Source of the DNA: Antarcticibacterium flavum
GTDB taxonomy: Bacteria > Bacteroidota > Bacteroidia > Flavobacteriales > Flavobacteriaceae
Length of the DNA: 64,000 nt
Direction of reading: 5' to 3'
Assembly (NCBI RefSeq): GCF_006159205.1
Contig: NZ_CP040812.1
Location: forward strand, 3,968,001-4,032,000
The position numbers and the translations under genes were made by a program. The notes under the pieces were generated by a model. That model was not told the DNA's origin and ran no database searches. It worked only from the letters and a program-made list of their open reading frames with translations. Positions 9,122-18,611 of this stretch are shown here, piece by piece; positions within the stretch are counted from its first letter, which is position 1; each line of letters opens with the position of its first letter.

Positions 9122-10450
9122 TTAAAACCTGGCCTGGTATTGCAGCAGGAACATACCTTTTCTATCATCAACAAAGTTTTCAAAAGCTGCCTGTTTAAAA
9201 AGTGGCCTGTTCTCATAGGCGAAAGAAATTTTCGAATTTTGGCCGGCTAAATAAAGATGTATGCCTGCATTGTAATTTATGGCAGGTACATCAAGGATTT
9301 CCAGTACTCCATATGTAAAGGATGCGAAAGGCTGCAGTTGTTTGGTGTTTTGGGTATTGACCGGCAAAAGGTAACCCGCCTGTAAAAATAGAATATCTCC
9401 TGTTCCCACTATTGGGGTACTAGTTCCCGGCCCGTTAATAAAATCATTGGGAAGTCCTGCAGCGGCCGGATTGTTGATCCCGAAGCTACGAATAAAATTT
9501 TGTCCGAGATCATGATGATGATAGGAGGCGTATAAAGTAACCGCACTGTTTTGGGGTAAAGGCTGCTCATAGAAGAGATCTACCGCCAGGGAAGTAAAAG
9601 GGTTGTACTGAATTTCATCGCCTAATAATTGCCAGGTGGTATTGGGTTGGTGCAGGAAGCCTGCACCAATATTGAGCACCTTTTTCCTTCCTAAATAGGT
9701 GCCGGGGGACCAGGCAGAAAGCTGTGATTCATGCTCAAAGAATTGATATTTGAAATAACCGGACAGCTGATAGTTGGGCCTTACATTTGCGAAGGTTGCC
9801 TGCCCCTCAAGAGGGATTTTATTCCGGGATCCCGGGTAAGAAGGGCGGGACAGTGAGAACCTGTAGTCAATTCTATCGATCTTCCCGCGGGCATAGATAC
9901 CCCATCTTCTTAAAATATCATCATATGCTACTACCAATGGGATTTGGTGGAAACTTATATCGTGAGCCAGGCTTTCACTAAAAGAAGGAGCGGCATACCT
10001 GGATAAGCCTGTCCATCCCTGTTTTCCAATTCCGGCAGCGAAATGTTCACTAAACCGGTAATCTATAAATGCTTCAAGAACTTTAACTTCAAATTCCCTA
10101 TAAGAATAATGGTTGATATTGTTATTGCCCAGAAGTAAATTGATGCGGAGATCTTGAGAAAATTTTCCAGCAAAATTAAGCCGGAACCGCCTTAGGGAAA
10201 GGTCTGCCAGGCTGCTACGTTCTTCACCGTTGACCAGCGACCCCGGGTTCATATCGGTATAGCGCAGCCAAACCTGGGCGCTGCCGCTTATTTGGATGTA
10301 TTGATCCTTTTCTTCATTTAGCATGAATTTAAAAGGGTCTTGTGCCATTCCATTGAAATACACCAGGAGCAGCAGAGCTCCCAGGAGGAAATTTTTAATA
10401 GAAAAAAGTAGGTGAGGTTGATCATCCATAACTAAGCCTATATTTTTCAC
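9122..10450 (-). CDS. Outer-membrane porin-like protein
   Basis: A 442-aa protein with a signal peptide (LLGALLLLVYFNGMAQ) and then alternating amphipathic beta strands to a C-terminal Phe (LQYQARF), typical of an outer-membrane barrel. The segment DLSLRRFRLNFAGKFSQDLRI resembles the opening of phosphate-selective porin O/P-like proteins of Bacteroidota. The start may be the first Met (10450) or MDDQPHLL (Met8). It is transcribed alone and convergent with the DUF4256 gene. The solute is unknown; a barrel porin is well supported, the phosphate link only by resemblance. Confidence 0.75.
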   Translation of the reverse strand: MKNIGLVMDDQPHLLFSIKNFLLGALLLLVYFNGMAQDPFKFMLNEEKDQYIQISGSAQVWLRYTDMNPGSLVNGEERSSLADLSLRRFRLNFAGKFSQDLRINLLLGNNNINHYSYREFEVKVLEAFIDYRFSEHFAAGIGKQGWTGLSRYAAPSFSESLAHDISFHQIPLVVAYDDILRRWGIYARGKIDRIDYRFSLSRPSYPGSRNKIPLEGQATFANVRPNYQLSGYFKYQFFEHESQLSAWSPGTYLGRKKVLNIGAGFLHQPNTTWQLLGDEIQYNPFTSLAVDLFYEQPLPQNSAVTLYASYHHHDLGQNFIRSFGINNPAAAGLPNDFINGPGTSTPIVGTGDILFLQAGYLLPVNTQNTKQLQPFASFTYGVLEILDVPAINYNAGIHLYLAGQNSKISFAYENRPLFKQAAFENFVDDRKGMFLLQYQARF

Positions 10451-10810
10451 ATACGTCCATATTTTGCTGTATAATCAATAGGGGAGAGGATTATCGTATA
10501 TGCAACAAAGCCTTTCAGCAGTAAAAATAAACAGGGAGAGTATTTTAAAATATGATGGGCGTCAAGGGTGAAGCCATTTGTATTTGATAAGTGTTAAACC
10601 TTCAGAAGAAAACCCAGGTAAGGGAATTGACTTTTTAAAATTCAGAAAGAAACTGATGGGGATTTTTGCTAACCTGTTCTGTAAGAGAGATTACCGTAGA
10701 GAAAGAAAATTGCGCAAGCCGGGGTAAAATCAAATTGTGAATAACCTTCCCTAAACATCTTTCCTCAGGCCTTTTTTTAATGATATTTTTGGCTCCCTAA
10801 ATAAAATATT
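10451..10810. other. Intergenic region between divergent porin and DUF4494 genes
   Basis: No strong gene. A 47-codon frame with a TTG start (10584-10727; contains DFLKFRKKLMGIFANLF and ends RKLRKPG) is protein-like but has no ATG and no context, so I do not call it. Promoters for both flanking genes should lie here. Confidence 0.4.
10784..10791 (+). promoter_or_regulatory. Candidate Bacteroidota -7 box for DUF4494
   Basis: TATTTTTG matches TAnnTTTG exactly and sits 19 bases before the ATG of the DUF4494 gene. No good -33 TTG is seen at the usual distance, so this is a weak call. Confidence 0.35.
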
Positions 10811-11311
10811 ATGAGTGTAACTTGGTATGAATGTAAGGTGAAATACAGAAAAACACACGAGACAGGAGAGCAAAAAGTAACCACCGACACTTATTTGCTT
10901 GATGCGGTATCTTTTACAGAGGCAGAGGCCAGGATCAATGAGGAAATGGCAGCGTACACCAGCGAGGAATTCAAAATAATGAATATAAAGGTTGCCAATT
11001 TCTCTGAAGTGCATCCCTTTGAAAATTCAGATCGTTGGTTTAAATCCAAGGTTTCCTTGATAGCGCTGGATGAAGAAAGCGGGAAGGAGAAAAAATCCAA
11101 TACCTATTTACTGGTGCAGGCCAATGACGTAAAGGAGGCTTTCGAGAATACTACCCAGGCCATGCAAAACACTAGGGGCGATTATACCATACCTTCTATA
11201 ACTGAATCACCAATCCTGGATGTATTTCCCTATTTTTCAGGCGATGAGGAAGAGATTGCCGGGCAGGAAACTGTGGAGAATAAAAAGGAACCTGCAGAAT
11301 TGATTGATTAA
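10811..11311 (+). CDS. DUF4494 family protein
   Basis: A 166-aa cytosolic protein beginning MSVTWYECKVKYRKTHETGE, the characteristic opening of DUF4494, followed by KVTTDTYLLDAVSFTEAEAR and NTYLLVQANDVKEAFENT. The C-terminus is acidic (SGDEEEIAGQETVENKKEP). The family is widespread and usually single-copy in Bacteroidota, with no known function. It has its own likely promoter and stands alone. Confidence 0.9.
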   Translation: MSVTWYECKVKYRKTHETGEQKVTTDTYLLDAVSFTEAEARINEEMAAYTSEEFKIMNIKVANFSEVHPFENSDRWFKSKVSLIALDEESGKEKKSNTYLLVQANDVKEAFENTTQAMQNTRGDYTIPSITESPILDVFPYFSGDEEEIAGQETVENKKEPAELID

Positions 11312-11379
11312 TTCAGGGTAAATTTATATCCAAAATAGTTAAGGAAAAACCAGACTTTTTAGAATTATATAAAGTGTTG

Positions 11380-11451
11380 ATTTCTATAGATGTAGATTTA
11401 GTCCAGGTCCTATTCTAGCAGCGGAAACGGTCCAGACTTTTTCATAGGACA
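11380..11451 (-). repeat. Dispersed repeat, copy 1 (inverted)
   Basis: On the minus strand this reads TGTCC, then AAAGTCTGGACCG, TTTCCGCTGCTAGAATA, then CTGGACTAAATCTAC. It aligns over about 65 bases with 12607-12680 on the plus strand. The two copies are in opposite orientation and flank the universal stress gene. Confidence 0.75.
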
Positions 11452-11468
11452 CCAATGGTTTAGAATTG

Positions 11469-11503
11469 AAAAGCACTTTCAGTAAATGGAGGTGCTTTTT
11501 TTT
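11469..11503 (+). terminator. Terminator-like hairpin
   Basis: AAAAGCAC (11469-11476) pairs with GTGCTTTT (11492-11499) and the T-run continues to 11503; the loop is 15 bases. Confidence 0.5.
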
Positions 11504-11707
11504 CTGCATGTCGAAGCGGTATCATACGGGAAATTAGATTCAGAACATTTTTTATAATATCTGGGCAAGAGCTCCTCTTGTAATATCCCATCAATATGTG
11601 CTGCCGGAAAAAGAATTTCAGCTCTTATACCTAAAATTTTCAAAACCTGAATTTTAATTTTATATCTTCAAAGAAAAATATATAATCCTTACTTCGGGTT
11701 TTTACCT

Positions 11708-12541
11708 ATGGAAAACCAAATATTGCTTATTACAGATTTTTCAAAGGCATCCTGGAATGCCCTGATCTACGGGATGGAGATCTATAAAACAACCAAAGCA
11801 AAATTTTTTATTCTGCATTGCTATAAAAAAGAACTGCTAAAGCAGGATAAAAAAGAGCAAAAAATAAAATCTGAAATAGGTTTGCAGCGAATTATGCAGG
11901 GAATAGGTTTTAGAAAGGAAAACCTCCCGCATGAATTCGAAACCATTTCTTCCTCGAAAAAAGTTCCCGATGCAGTCAGGGAAATTGTTGGTTCCTTCAA
12001 AATAGACTTAATCATCTTAGGTTCAAAAGGTGATTTTGCCGGTATTAATTATGCGTATCATAATTGGGTTTCAGAAATACTACAAAACCTTGAGAGCTGC
12101 ACCACACTTGTGATTCCTGAAACCAGTAAGTTTAACCCAAAGGAATTTAATGAAATGGTTTTTCCTACCCCTTTCAATAATAGCTATAGAAGCTCTGAGT
12201 TAAAAACATTTATAGCTTTAGCAAGACTTACAAATTCCACTATACGGGTATTGGAAATCCAGGAATCCAATGGGACATTAAACCAAAAGCAATTATCTAA
12301 TAAAGAAAATCTTAGGGATTTATTCCAGGGAGTAAATTTTACTTTCCATACCCTTACTCAAACCACTATTTCTACAGGAATCAGGCTTTTCATCCAAAGC
12401 CGGGACAGCAGTATGTTGAGTTTATACCGAAGAAAACAAGGTTTCTTTTCCCGTTTATTCAATCAAAGTATGGAAAAGGATATCGAATTTGACCCGTCTG
12501 TTCCTGTATTACTTATCCCGGAAATACCGGGTGCGGGATAG
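11708..12541 (+). CDS. Universal stress protein, tandem Usp domains
   Basis: A 277-aa cytosolic protein with two Usp (PF00582-type) halves. The first starts NQILLITDFSKASWNALIYG and ends DLIILGSKGDFAG with CTTLVIPE, the usual last strand. The second half (FNEMVFPTPFNNSY to VPVLLIPEIPG) is more diverged. The nucleotide-binding G-2x-G-9x-G(S/T) motif is not clear in either half. Two-domain Usp proteins of this length are common in flavobacteria. It is flanked by inverted copies of a dispersed repeat. The stress it answers is unknown. Confidence 0.85.
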   Translation: MENQILLITDFSKASWNALIYGMEIYKTTKAKFFILHCYKKELLKQDKKEQKIKSEIGLQRIMQGIGFRKENLPHEFETISSSKKVPDAVREIVGSFKIDLIILGSKGDFAGINYAYHNWVSEILQNLESCTTLVIPETSKFNPKEFNEMVFPTPFNNSYRSSELKTFIALARLTNSTIRVLEIQESNGTLNQKQLSNKENLRDLFQGVNFTFHTLTQTTISTGIRLFIQSRDSSMLSLYRRKQGFFSRLFNQSMEKDIEFDPSVPVLLIPEIPGAG

Positions 12542-13082
12542 GATTGGCGTATCGATTGGACGGTTGCAGGATTTAAATTTTAATTTCTAAATCGCAAATC
12601 AATGTTGTCCGGTAAAAGAGTCTAGACCGCTTCCGCTGCTAGAATATAGAAGCTAGACTAAAATCTACGTCAATTGAAAAACAGCGTTTTACCCAATTCT
12701 AAAAACCGGGGATTATCCTAAACTATTTTAGATTTAAAACCACCCCCATATTGAGGATGATATGACCTTTGGATAAACATAGCTAGGCTAAAAGGAAATT
12801 CAGATTATATTAATCGGACACTAAAGTTTCCAAATCCCAACACAAGGGGGAGTGAAAGAAAGAATGAGCGACTTAAAGTTTGAATGCGTCAAATCTACGA
12901 TTTCCTGAATCCATGTGAGAATTGGCTTGGTACAGATTGCGCGATGTAGGTATGAAGGGATTCGTTGAAGCGTCCGGCGACTTTGGGATATGAAGGAGAT
13001 AAAGACGCTTTGGGTAGCTCAAAGTCATAAGACTTAGCGCAGCGCGAGAGGATTCAGGAGTAAAAAAATCAATTCTAAGTAC
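12542..13082. other. Intergenic region with repeat copy 2 and an unexplained GC-richer stretch
   Basis: Contains dispersed repeat copy 2 (12607-12680). Around 12925-13060 the sequence becomes visibly G/C-richer and contains short dyads (GACTTTG with CAAAGTC; AAGTC-ataa-GACTT) but no gene, tRNA fold or terminator that I can identify. Confidence 0.45.
12607..12680 (+). repeat. Dispersed repeat, copy 2
   Basis: TGTCCGGTAAAAGAGTCTAG, then a core CTTCCGCTGCTAGAATA, then CTAGACTAAAATCTAC. Arms AGTCTAG and CTAGACT are perfectly complementary, so the unit can fold as a hairpin. It is related to copies at 11380-11451 (inverted) and 14873-14936. Confidence 0.75.
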
Positions 13083-13253
13083 ATGAAAAATTTTTTGAAA
13101 AGTGAAAAGCTGAAGAACCTGCTATGGATTTTCTTTGGGACTGTTGGCGGAATAAACTATTATTCCAGGGAGGAATATTGGATAAGTGGGATACTTTTTT
13201 TAGTCGGCATTCTGTACGCTTATCAACTGGTGAAACAAAACCCAGCTGCGTGA
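13083..13253 (+). CDS. Small two-TM membrane protein
   Basis: A 56-aa frame starting MKNFLKSEKLKNLLWIFFGT and continuing through NYYSREEYWISGILFLVGI to LVKQNPAA. A basic N-terminus is followed by two hydrophobic segments (LLWIFFGTVGGI and WISGILFLVGILYAYQL) joined by a short polar turn, a plausible hairpin membrane protein. The last codons run straight into a short direct repeat, so the original C-terminus may have been changed. I do not recognise a family. No strong ribosome binding site is visible, which is normal here. Confidence 0.5.
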   Translation: MKNFLKSEKLKNLLWIFFGTVGGINYYSREEYWISGILFLVGILYAYQLVKQNPAA

Positions 13254-13330
13254 AGTCTGTCGCTGCCTGAGATCTCCCAACTGCACGAAGTTTGTCGGTG
13301 CGTGAGGTCTCCAGGACCTCGCGCCTGTTA
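13246..13330 (+). repeat. 33-bp direct repeat pair plus hairpin
   Basis: Two units, 13246-13278 and 13281-13313, agree at about 26 of 33 positions (CTGC..GAAGT.TGTCG.TGC.TGAG.TCTCC). The second unit continues into GAGGTC-tccag-GACCTC, a hairpin, and CGCGCCTG. The last part recurs at 22426-22456. Confidence 0.7.
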
Positions 13331-13538
13331 AAATGTTGAAAGAAAGAACTAGAAATATCCCAATGTTTTAGGACGTTATCACCCATCACGATATTAATTG
13401 AAATCCTCACGAATTACAAAGAAAAATTCATAGAAAAATGTCATAAGACTTCCAGTAATTTTTTCTTAAAAAATTCTAAAAATTCCTGGCCTACCAATCA
13501 ACTTTTTACATAAATTCACCACATATTCATAAACCACT

Positions 13539-14114
13539 ATGAACAGTATTAAGCAACGTAAGATGTTTGAAACCAGGGCCTACAAGCTGGATCCGGGATC
13601 AGATTTTGTAGAAGTCGATTATAGATCTTCAAAGGAGAAATTAAAGTACAGGATCCACCTGTTGGAGGTAGGTACAGATATTCAATATGAAGCCGACAAT
13701 TTAATAGCAGGAAAGATTGTGATGGTCATTATGGCGATAATGAGTATTGCATCTGTGGTCTTTTATTTTATAAATAAACCTGAAGAACCTGGAATGTATA
13801 TTGCCAATGCGATTGTTTGGGGTGGAATGGTCATAATTGGAATACTTATTCCGAATAAGGATGACCTGATTATTGCCAATGGAAGCAAAGTAATCAGGCT
13901 CTTTCGCAATAAACCGGACGAAACTGAAGCACTTAATTTTGCCAATTTCTTAATTGAGAAATCCAATAAAAAAAAGAAAGAAACGCTCATCAACTTTGAG
14001 CTACCTGAAGACCAGTTCAATGCCAATATTCACTGGTTACAATCTATGAACCTTATCGATAAAGACGAACTGGCGCAGCTTCAGGCAGATTTCAGCATAA
14101 AGAAGTTGATATAG
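13539..14114 (+). CDS. Hypothetical membrane protein
   Basis: A 191-aa protein with a polar N-terminal domain (residues 1-60), two adjacent TM segments (about 62-80, KIVMVIMAIMSIASVVFYF; about 86-104, YIANAIVWGGMVIIGILI), then a polar cytosolic-type C-terminus ending in a small helical domain (LPEDQFNANIHWLQSMNLIDKDELAQLQ). No family recognised. The layout resembles SHOCT-like or small regulatory membrane proteins but no motif supports a function. It has no operon partner. Confidence 0.65.
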   Translation: MNSIKQRKMFETRAYKLDPGSDFVEVDYRSSKEKLKYRIHLLEVGTDIQYEADNLIAGKIVMVIMAIMSIASVVFYFINKPEEPGMYIANAIVWGGMVIIGILIPNKDDLIIANGSKVIRLFRNKPDETEALNFANFLIEKSNKKKKETLINFELPEDQFNANIHWLQSMNLIDKDELAQLQADFSIKKLI

Positions 14115-14243
14115 TCTTAATAATTTATCCACAGCCCCGGCTGGGCATTGTTTGACGCCGTGAGATATGACCTCAAGAATTTTTTATTTTGAAGTTTGAT
14201 GATATCCCTTTTACCAACATTAATAAATTTAATACCAACTAAA

Positions 14244-14882
14244 ATGAAAAATATACTATTAATAATAGCCGCTTGTTTGATCGGTTTTCCCGGTATTTCT
14301 CAGGAATCTTATCCCAAAGGAAGTTATATGACCCTGGAAGAGCTCAAGGCAAAGACTCCAGGTGAAAATTTTGAAGTTTCAATGGAGAGAAGAACAAAAA
14401 CTGACATTAAAATGAACGGCGGGAATGATTACAGGCTGGTTTCGGAAGATAAATCTGTAAAGAATAAAGTTTTAAAAAAGGAGATCCTTGCTTATTCCAC
14501 CGGGGATTCTCTATATATAAATGGATTGCCTTACAAATTACAAATATGGTACGCAAAAGTTCTAAGTGATGGAAAATATTATGTTTTCACAGCAGGAATT
14601 CCAATGGATAAGACCCTGCAAACAAAAAAAATGCAACAAGGGATGGCATTTGGAGCCATAGGCGGTGGAATTGCCGGTGCTTCCCTGGCAATGAAGAGAT
14701 ACCTTTATATCCTTGATAAAGAAACCAATAAAGTGAAAATGATAGATGCCGCTGTCCTGCATGAAATGTTAACCGCCTACCCCGAGTTATTGGAACAATT
14801 TAATTCAGAACCTGAAAAGGATGAGATCCCAACGCAGATTACATATTTAAAAAAGATAAACTCTATCACTACTGTCCGGTAA
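14244..14882 (+). CDS. Secreted hypothetical protein (possibly DUF6563-like)
   Basis: The start is placed at MKNILLIIAACLIGFPGISQ, a clean signal peptide; a longer frame from 14196 adds 16 residues with no signal logic. The mature protein begins ESYPKGSYMTLEELKAKTPG, which resembles the opening of DUF6563-type secreted proteins of Bacteroidota (uncertain). A Gly-rich hydrophobic stretch (GMAFGAIGGGIAGASLAM) sits mid-protein. The last three codons and the stop lie inside dispersed repeat copy 3, so the native C-terminus may have been replaced. Confidence 0.65.
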   Translation: MKNILLIIAACLIGFPGISQESYPKGSYMTLEELKAKTPGENFEVSMERRTKTDIKMNGGNDYRLVSEDKSVKNKVLKKEILAYSTGDSLYINGLPYKLQIWYAKVLSDGKYYVFTAGIPMDKTLQTKKMQQGMAFGAIGGGIAGASLAMKRYLYILDKETNKVKMIDAAVLHEMLTAYPELLEQFNSEPEKDEIPTQITYLKKINSITTVR

Positions 14883-14936
14883 AAGATTCCAGATCGCTGC
14901 TGGAATCTAGAATCCAGACCAAAATCCAAGTGTTTA
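14873..14936 (+). repeat. Dispersed repeat, copy 3
   Basis: It begins TGTCCGGTAAAAGA like copy 2 and contains GATTCCAG-atcgctg-CTGGAATC, a perfect 8-bp hairpin, then CTAGAATCCAGACC and AAAATC. It overlaps the stop codon of the preceding gene. Confidence 0.65.
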
Positions 14937-15156
14937 GGAAAAAGTTGTTTGCCATCACGTTACAATTGGTGTATGGGTGCGTACAATGTAGATAAGGCTA
15001 GCATACAATTAAAAATAATGCCTGTTATTACCCAACTTATTAGGTTTCTTGTTTTAATTCTATGGTTGTACCTCCTTTTACTTAATTAATTTTAAGCTTG
15101 ATAATGGAGGGTTTCCGCATTAGTCTATATAGATACCGGAATTCCTTAAAATTTAT

Positions 15157-15642
15157 TTATAATATCTCTGTGGCGTGCCACAGCATCATTTTCCAGGTAT
15201 CGTTTTCTTTTACCCATAGCTCCGTAAAGAGAACACGCAGGTCGTATTCGGTTCCGGAAGCATCTACCACAATATGAACCGTTCCTGAAACAACACCTGT
15301 AGTGCCATTTACACGTACCTGCAGGTCCTCATCGGTAAGTGTTTTATATAGCAACTTTTGAGATTCCAGGGCGTCAATAAATTGCTCCTTCTTCTCAACC
15401 ACTGCGTTCGCATGCTTAAAGGTGAGATCATCGGTCATCATGGAAGCAACCGTATTTGCATCTCCATTTAGTGTGGCGGTCCTGCGTTTCTCATGAGCTG
15501 CTAAAACCTCTTGCTGTGCATCGTTTGGTTGCTCATTATTTGTACATGACAATACGGCTCCCAGGCAAAGTAATGTTAGCACAAGCCTTGTAACCTGAAT
15601 TTTGAACTTGTCTTTCAAAATTTTTCTTTTAATAATATCCAT
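15157..15642 (-). CDS. SnoaL/DUF4440-like lipoprotein
   Basis: A 161-aa protein with signal peptide and lipobox (LGAVLSC). The rest has the cone-shaped alpha+beta NTF2-like pattern of DUF4440: AAHEKRRTATLNGDANTVAS, MMTDDLTFKHANA, KEQFIDALESQKL and a final LWVKENDTWKMMLWHATEIL. Such domains bind small hydrophobic molecules or act as isomerases; no catalytic residue can be assigned here. It is last of five genes in the minus-strand operon, 58 bp after the aldo/keto reductase. Confidence 0.82.
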   Translation of the reverse strand: MDIIKRKILKDKFKIQVTRLVLTLLCLGAVLSCTNNEQPNDAQQEVLAAHEKRRTATLNGDANTVASMMTDDLTFKHANAVVEKKEQFIDALESQKLLYKTLTDEDLQVRVNGTTGVVSGTVHIVVDASGTEYDLRVLFTELWVKENDTWKMMLWHATEIL

Positions 15643-15700
15643 ACCTCCTTCGTATTCAAATAACTATATCTTCAGTTTTTTTGTGCGACTAAACATAATG

Positions 15701-16906
<1,206 letters not shown>

Positions 16907-16945
16907 CTAATACCACGGCTTTCTAAAAAAGTAATGGTAAGGAAA

Positions 16946-17446
16946 CTACCTCGTACTGTTATACTGCTCATTGGTCACAGGCTCCAACCATTCTACGATA
17001 CCCTTTTCTGTATTGGGAATGATATACATTTGCTGTAAACCGGTTTCCGGTGCCGCTCCGTGCCAGTGAACCACGTTTGGAGGGCACTCTATCACATCTC
17101 CTTTTCTCATCGTTTGGCGTGCTTCGCCCCTTATTTGATGATAGCCCTCCCCGGCAGTGATTATAAGAATTTGTCCTGCAGGATGCCGGTGCCAGTTGCT
17201 CCTTGCGCCGGGTTCAAAGTACACGTTACCTATAAGTGTGTTGTAGGTAGAGTCATTTTCAACCAGGCTAGTTGCCCAGGCATTGCCGGTGAAAAGATCT
17301 GATGATCCTTTTTCCCCTTTAGGAAAAATGGCATCAACTTCATTTTTATCTGCCATCGCATTTTCTTGTTCTGCTCCCGTATTTGTGTTGCAGGATTGTC
17401 CGATGAACATTAATATTATAACTGATATTATAGCTAATTTTTTCAT
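16946..17446 (-). CDS. Cupin-domain lipoprotein
   Basis: A 166-aa protein with signal peptide and lipobox-like IGQSC (C19). One cupin barrel carries the metal ligands H86 and H88 in WHRHPAGQ, Q92 as third ligand of the first motif, and H127 in VVHWHGA of the second. The mid-protein segment FTGNAWATSLVENDSTYNT resembles cupins linked to carboxymuconolactone decarboxylase-type proteins. It lies 12 bp after the cyclophilin-like gene. An envelope-located small-molecule binding or oxidising role is inferred. Confidence 0.88.
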   Translation of the reverse strand: MKKLAIISVIILMFIGQSCNTNTGAEQENAMADKNEVDAIFPKGEKGSSDLFTGNAWATSLVENDSTYNTLIGNVYFEPGARSNWHRHPAGQILIITAGEGYHQIRGEARQTMRKGDVIECPPNVVHWHGAAPETGLQQMYIIPNTEKGIVEWLEPVTNEQYNSTR

Positions 17447-17458
17447 TTTTATAATTGT

Positions 17459-17935
17459 TTATTTTGTTTTAAAAGTTACAGCAACCTCGCCCGAACCCAA
17501 CGCATGCGCCAAACCTTCCGGGTCATTAATCCTTCCAATTCTGGTGTAGTTATATGAAGTGGCAAATGATTTATAAAAAAGCACCAAGGTGTTTGAACCG
17601 TAAAGCATCAAATCCCCATTTCGTATCGTGCCGGGATTAGATGCATTAGCAGGTAAACCTTCTGTCAAATCAAAATACTTTTCATTATTGTTTAAGTCAA
17701 TCATAGTAAGCGTCAATGGCAAGCGGTCAATAAAAGCCTGTGCTGTGGCATTGATTTTAAGTTCAGCTGAAAAAGAAGATGGTCCTATAAGAATTTGTAT
17801 TTCCATTATCTCCGAATTTTCCATTTCATTTTGATTATTATCAGGCTGAATGTTGTTTTCCTGTATACAGGCATTTAACTGAAAACAGAAAAGGCCCGAT
17901 AAAAGAAAAATCTTTACTTTCATTACGCTATTCAT
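17459..17935 (-). CDS. Cyclophilin-like-fold lipoprotein
   Basis: A 158-aa protein; signal peptide and lipobox (QLNAC) place it on the envelope. The C-terminal 110 residues, from IQILIGPSSFSAELKINATA through SNPGTIRNGDLMLYGSNTLVLFYKSF to RIGRINDPEGLAHALGSGEV, match the cyclophilin-like domain family (Cyclophil_like2). These domains have the fold but not the isomerase catalytic residues. The first Met (17935) overlaps the upstream acetyltransferase stop as TAATG; Met5 is an alternative start. Function unknown. Confidence 0.85.
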   Translation of the reverse strand: MNSVMKVKIFLLSGLFCFQLNACIQENNIQPDNNQNEMENSEIMEIQILIGPSSFSAELKINATAQAFIDRLPLTLTMIDLNNNEKYFDLTEGLPANASNPGTIRNGDLMLYGSNTLVLFYKSFATSYNYTRIGRINDPEGLAHALGSGEVAVTFKTK

Positions 17936-18504
17936 TACTCAATCTTTTTAATGACTTTTGCGGGAATACCACCAACGATAGTATTATCAGGTACATCTTT
18001 ATTCACAACCGCCCCGGCAGCAACTATAGAATTTTCACCTACAGTAACACCTGGTAAGATTGTGGCGTTGGCACTTATCCAGCAATTTTTTTTGAGCCGG
18101 ATGGGTTTCGGAACTAAGGATTCTCTTTGGCGCGGATCTCCAGGATGCCCTTCTGAAAGCAATTTTACACCCGGCGCCAGCAGCACATTGTCTTCAATAA
18201 TGATCCCTCCCAAATCCAAAAAAGTACAGCCGAAGTTGATAAATACGTTTTTACCTATTTTGGTGTTCTTACCGTAATTGATGTATAAAGGAGGAAATAA
18301 TGCCGTGGATTCATCAATTTTAGAATTAGTGATCTTGCCTAGAAAATCCTTTATTTCATCCGGATCGGCAGAAAGGTTCATCTGCTGGACCAGTTTCATG
18401 GTTGCATAGGATGCCTCTACCAATTGCCCGCGATGAGGATCATTTGCAGCAATAGTTTCCCCTTGTCTCAATCTATCGAAAATACTATTGTGGGTTGAAT
18501 CCAT
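17935..18504 (-). CDS. Sugar/maltose O-acetyltransferase (left-handed beta-helix)
   Basis: The start is placed at MDSTHNSIFDRLRQGE (18504), which matches the N-terminal helical domain of the family; a longer frame to 18561 is unlikely. The protein of about 189 aa has hexapeptide repeats (NTKIGKNVFINFGCTFLD, GGIIIEDNVLLAPGV, then ILPGVTVGENSIVAAGAVV) and the acetyl-CoA site NCWISANATILPG. The catalytic His lies in SEGHPGDP. It is first in the minus-strand operon, divergent from the AraC gene. Family members acetylate sugars with acetyl-CoA; its role with envelope lipoproteins is unclear. Confidence 0.88.
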   Translation of the reverse strand: MDSTHNSIFDRLRQGETIAANDPHRGQLVEASYATMKLVQQMNLSADPDEIKDFLGKITNSKIDESTALFPPLYINYGKNTKIGKNVFINFGCTFLDLGGIIIEDNVLLAPGVKLLSEGHPGDPRQRESLVPKPIRLKKNCWISANATILPGVTVGENSIVAAGAVVNKDVPDNTIVGGIPAKVIKKIE

Positions 18505-18611
18505 TTCTATCACGTTTAAACTACAAAATAAGCTGAAAACCACTTCTCGTATGTTACACATTATTCGGTAATAATGTCATAAAACACTTATCTTAGCAGA
18601 AAGGTAATGAA

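Larger units (their letters stand above)
11312..11707. other. Intergenic region with a dispersed repeat and a terminator
   Basis: Holds copy 1 of a dispersed repeat (about 11380-11451) and a terminator-like hairpin at 11469-11503. No gene is seen. Confidence 0.6.

Noticed and set aside
10584..10727. 47-aa TTG-start frame with a basic amphipathic sequence
   Set aside because: Protein-like composition but no ATG, no visible translation signal and no genomic context; could be chance.
12925..13060. GC-richer stretch that might be a small RNA
   Set aside because: Short dyads are present but no convincing promoter, terminator or known fold; left as unexplained.
13075..13410. 111-codon minus-strand frame
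   Set aside because: It lies opposite the small membrane protein and the direct repeat, and its composition is not protein-like.
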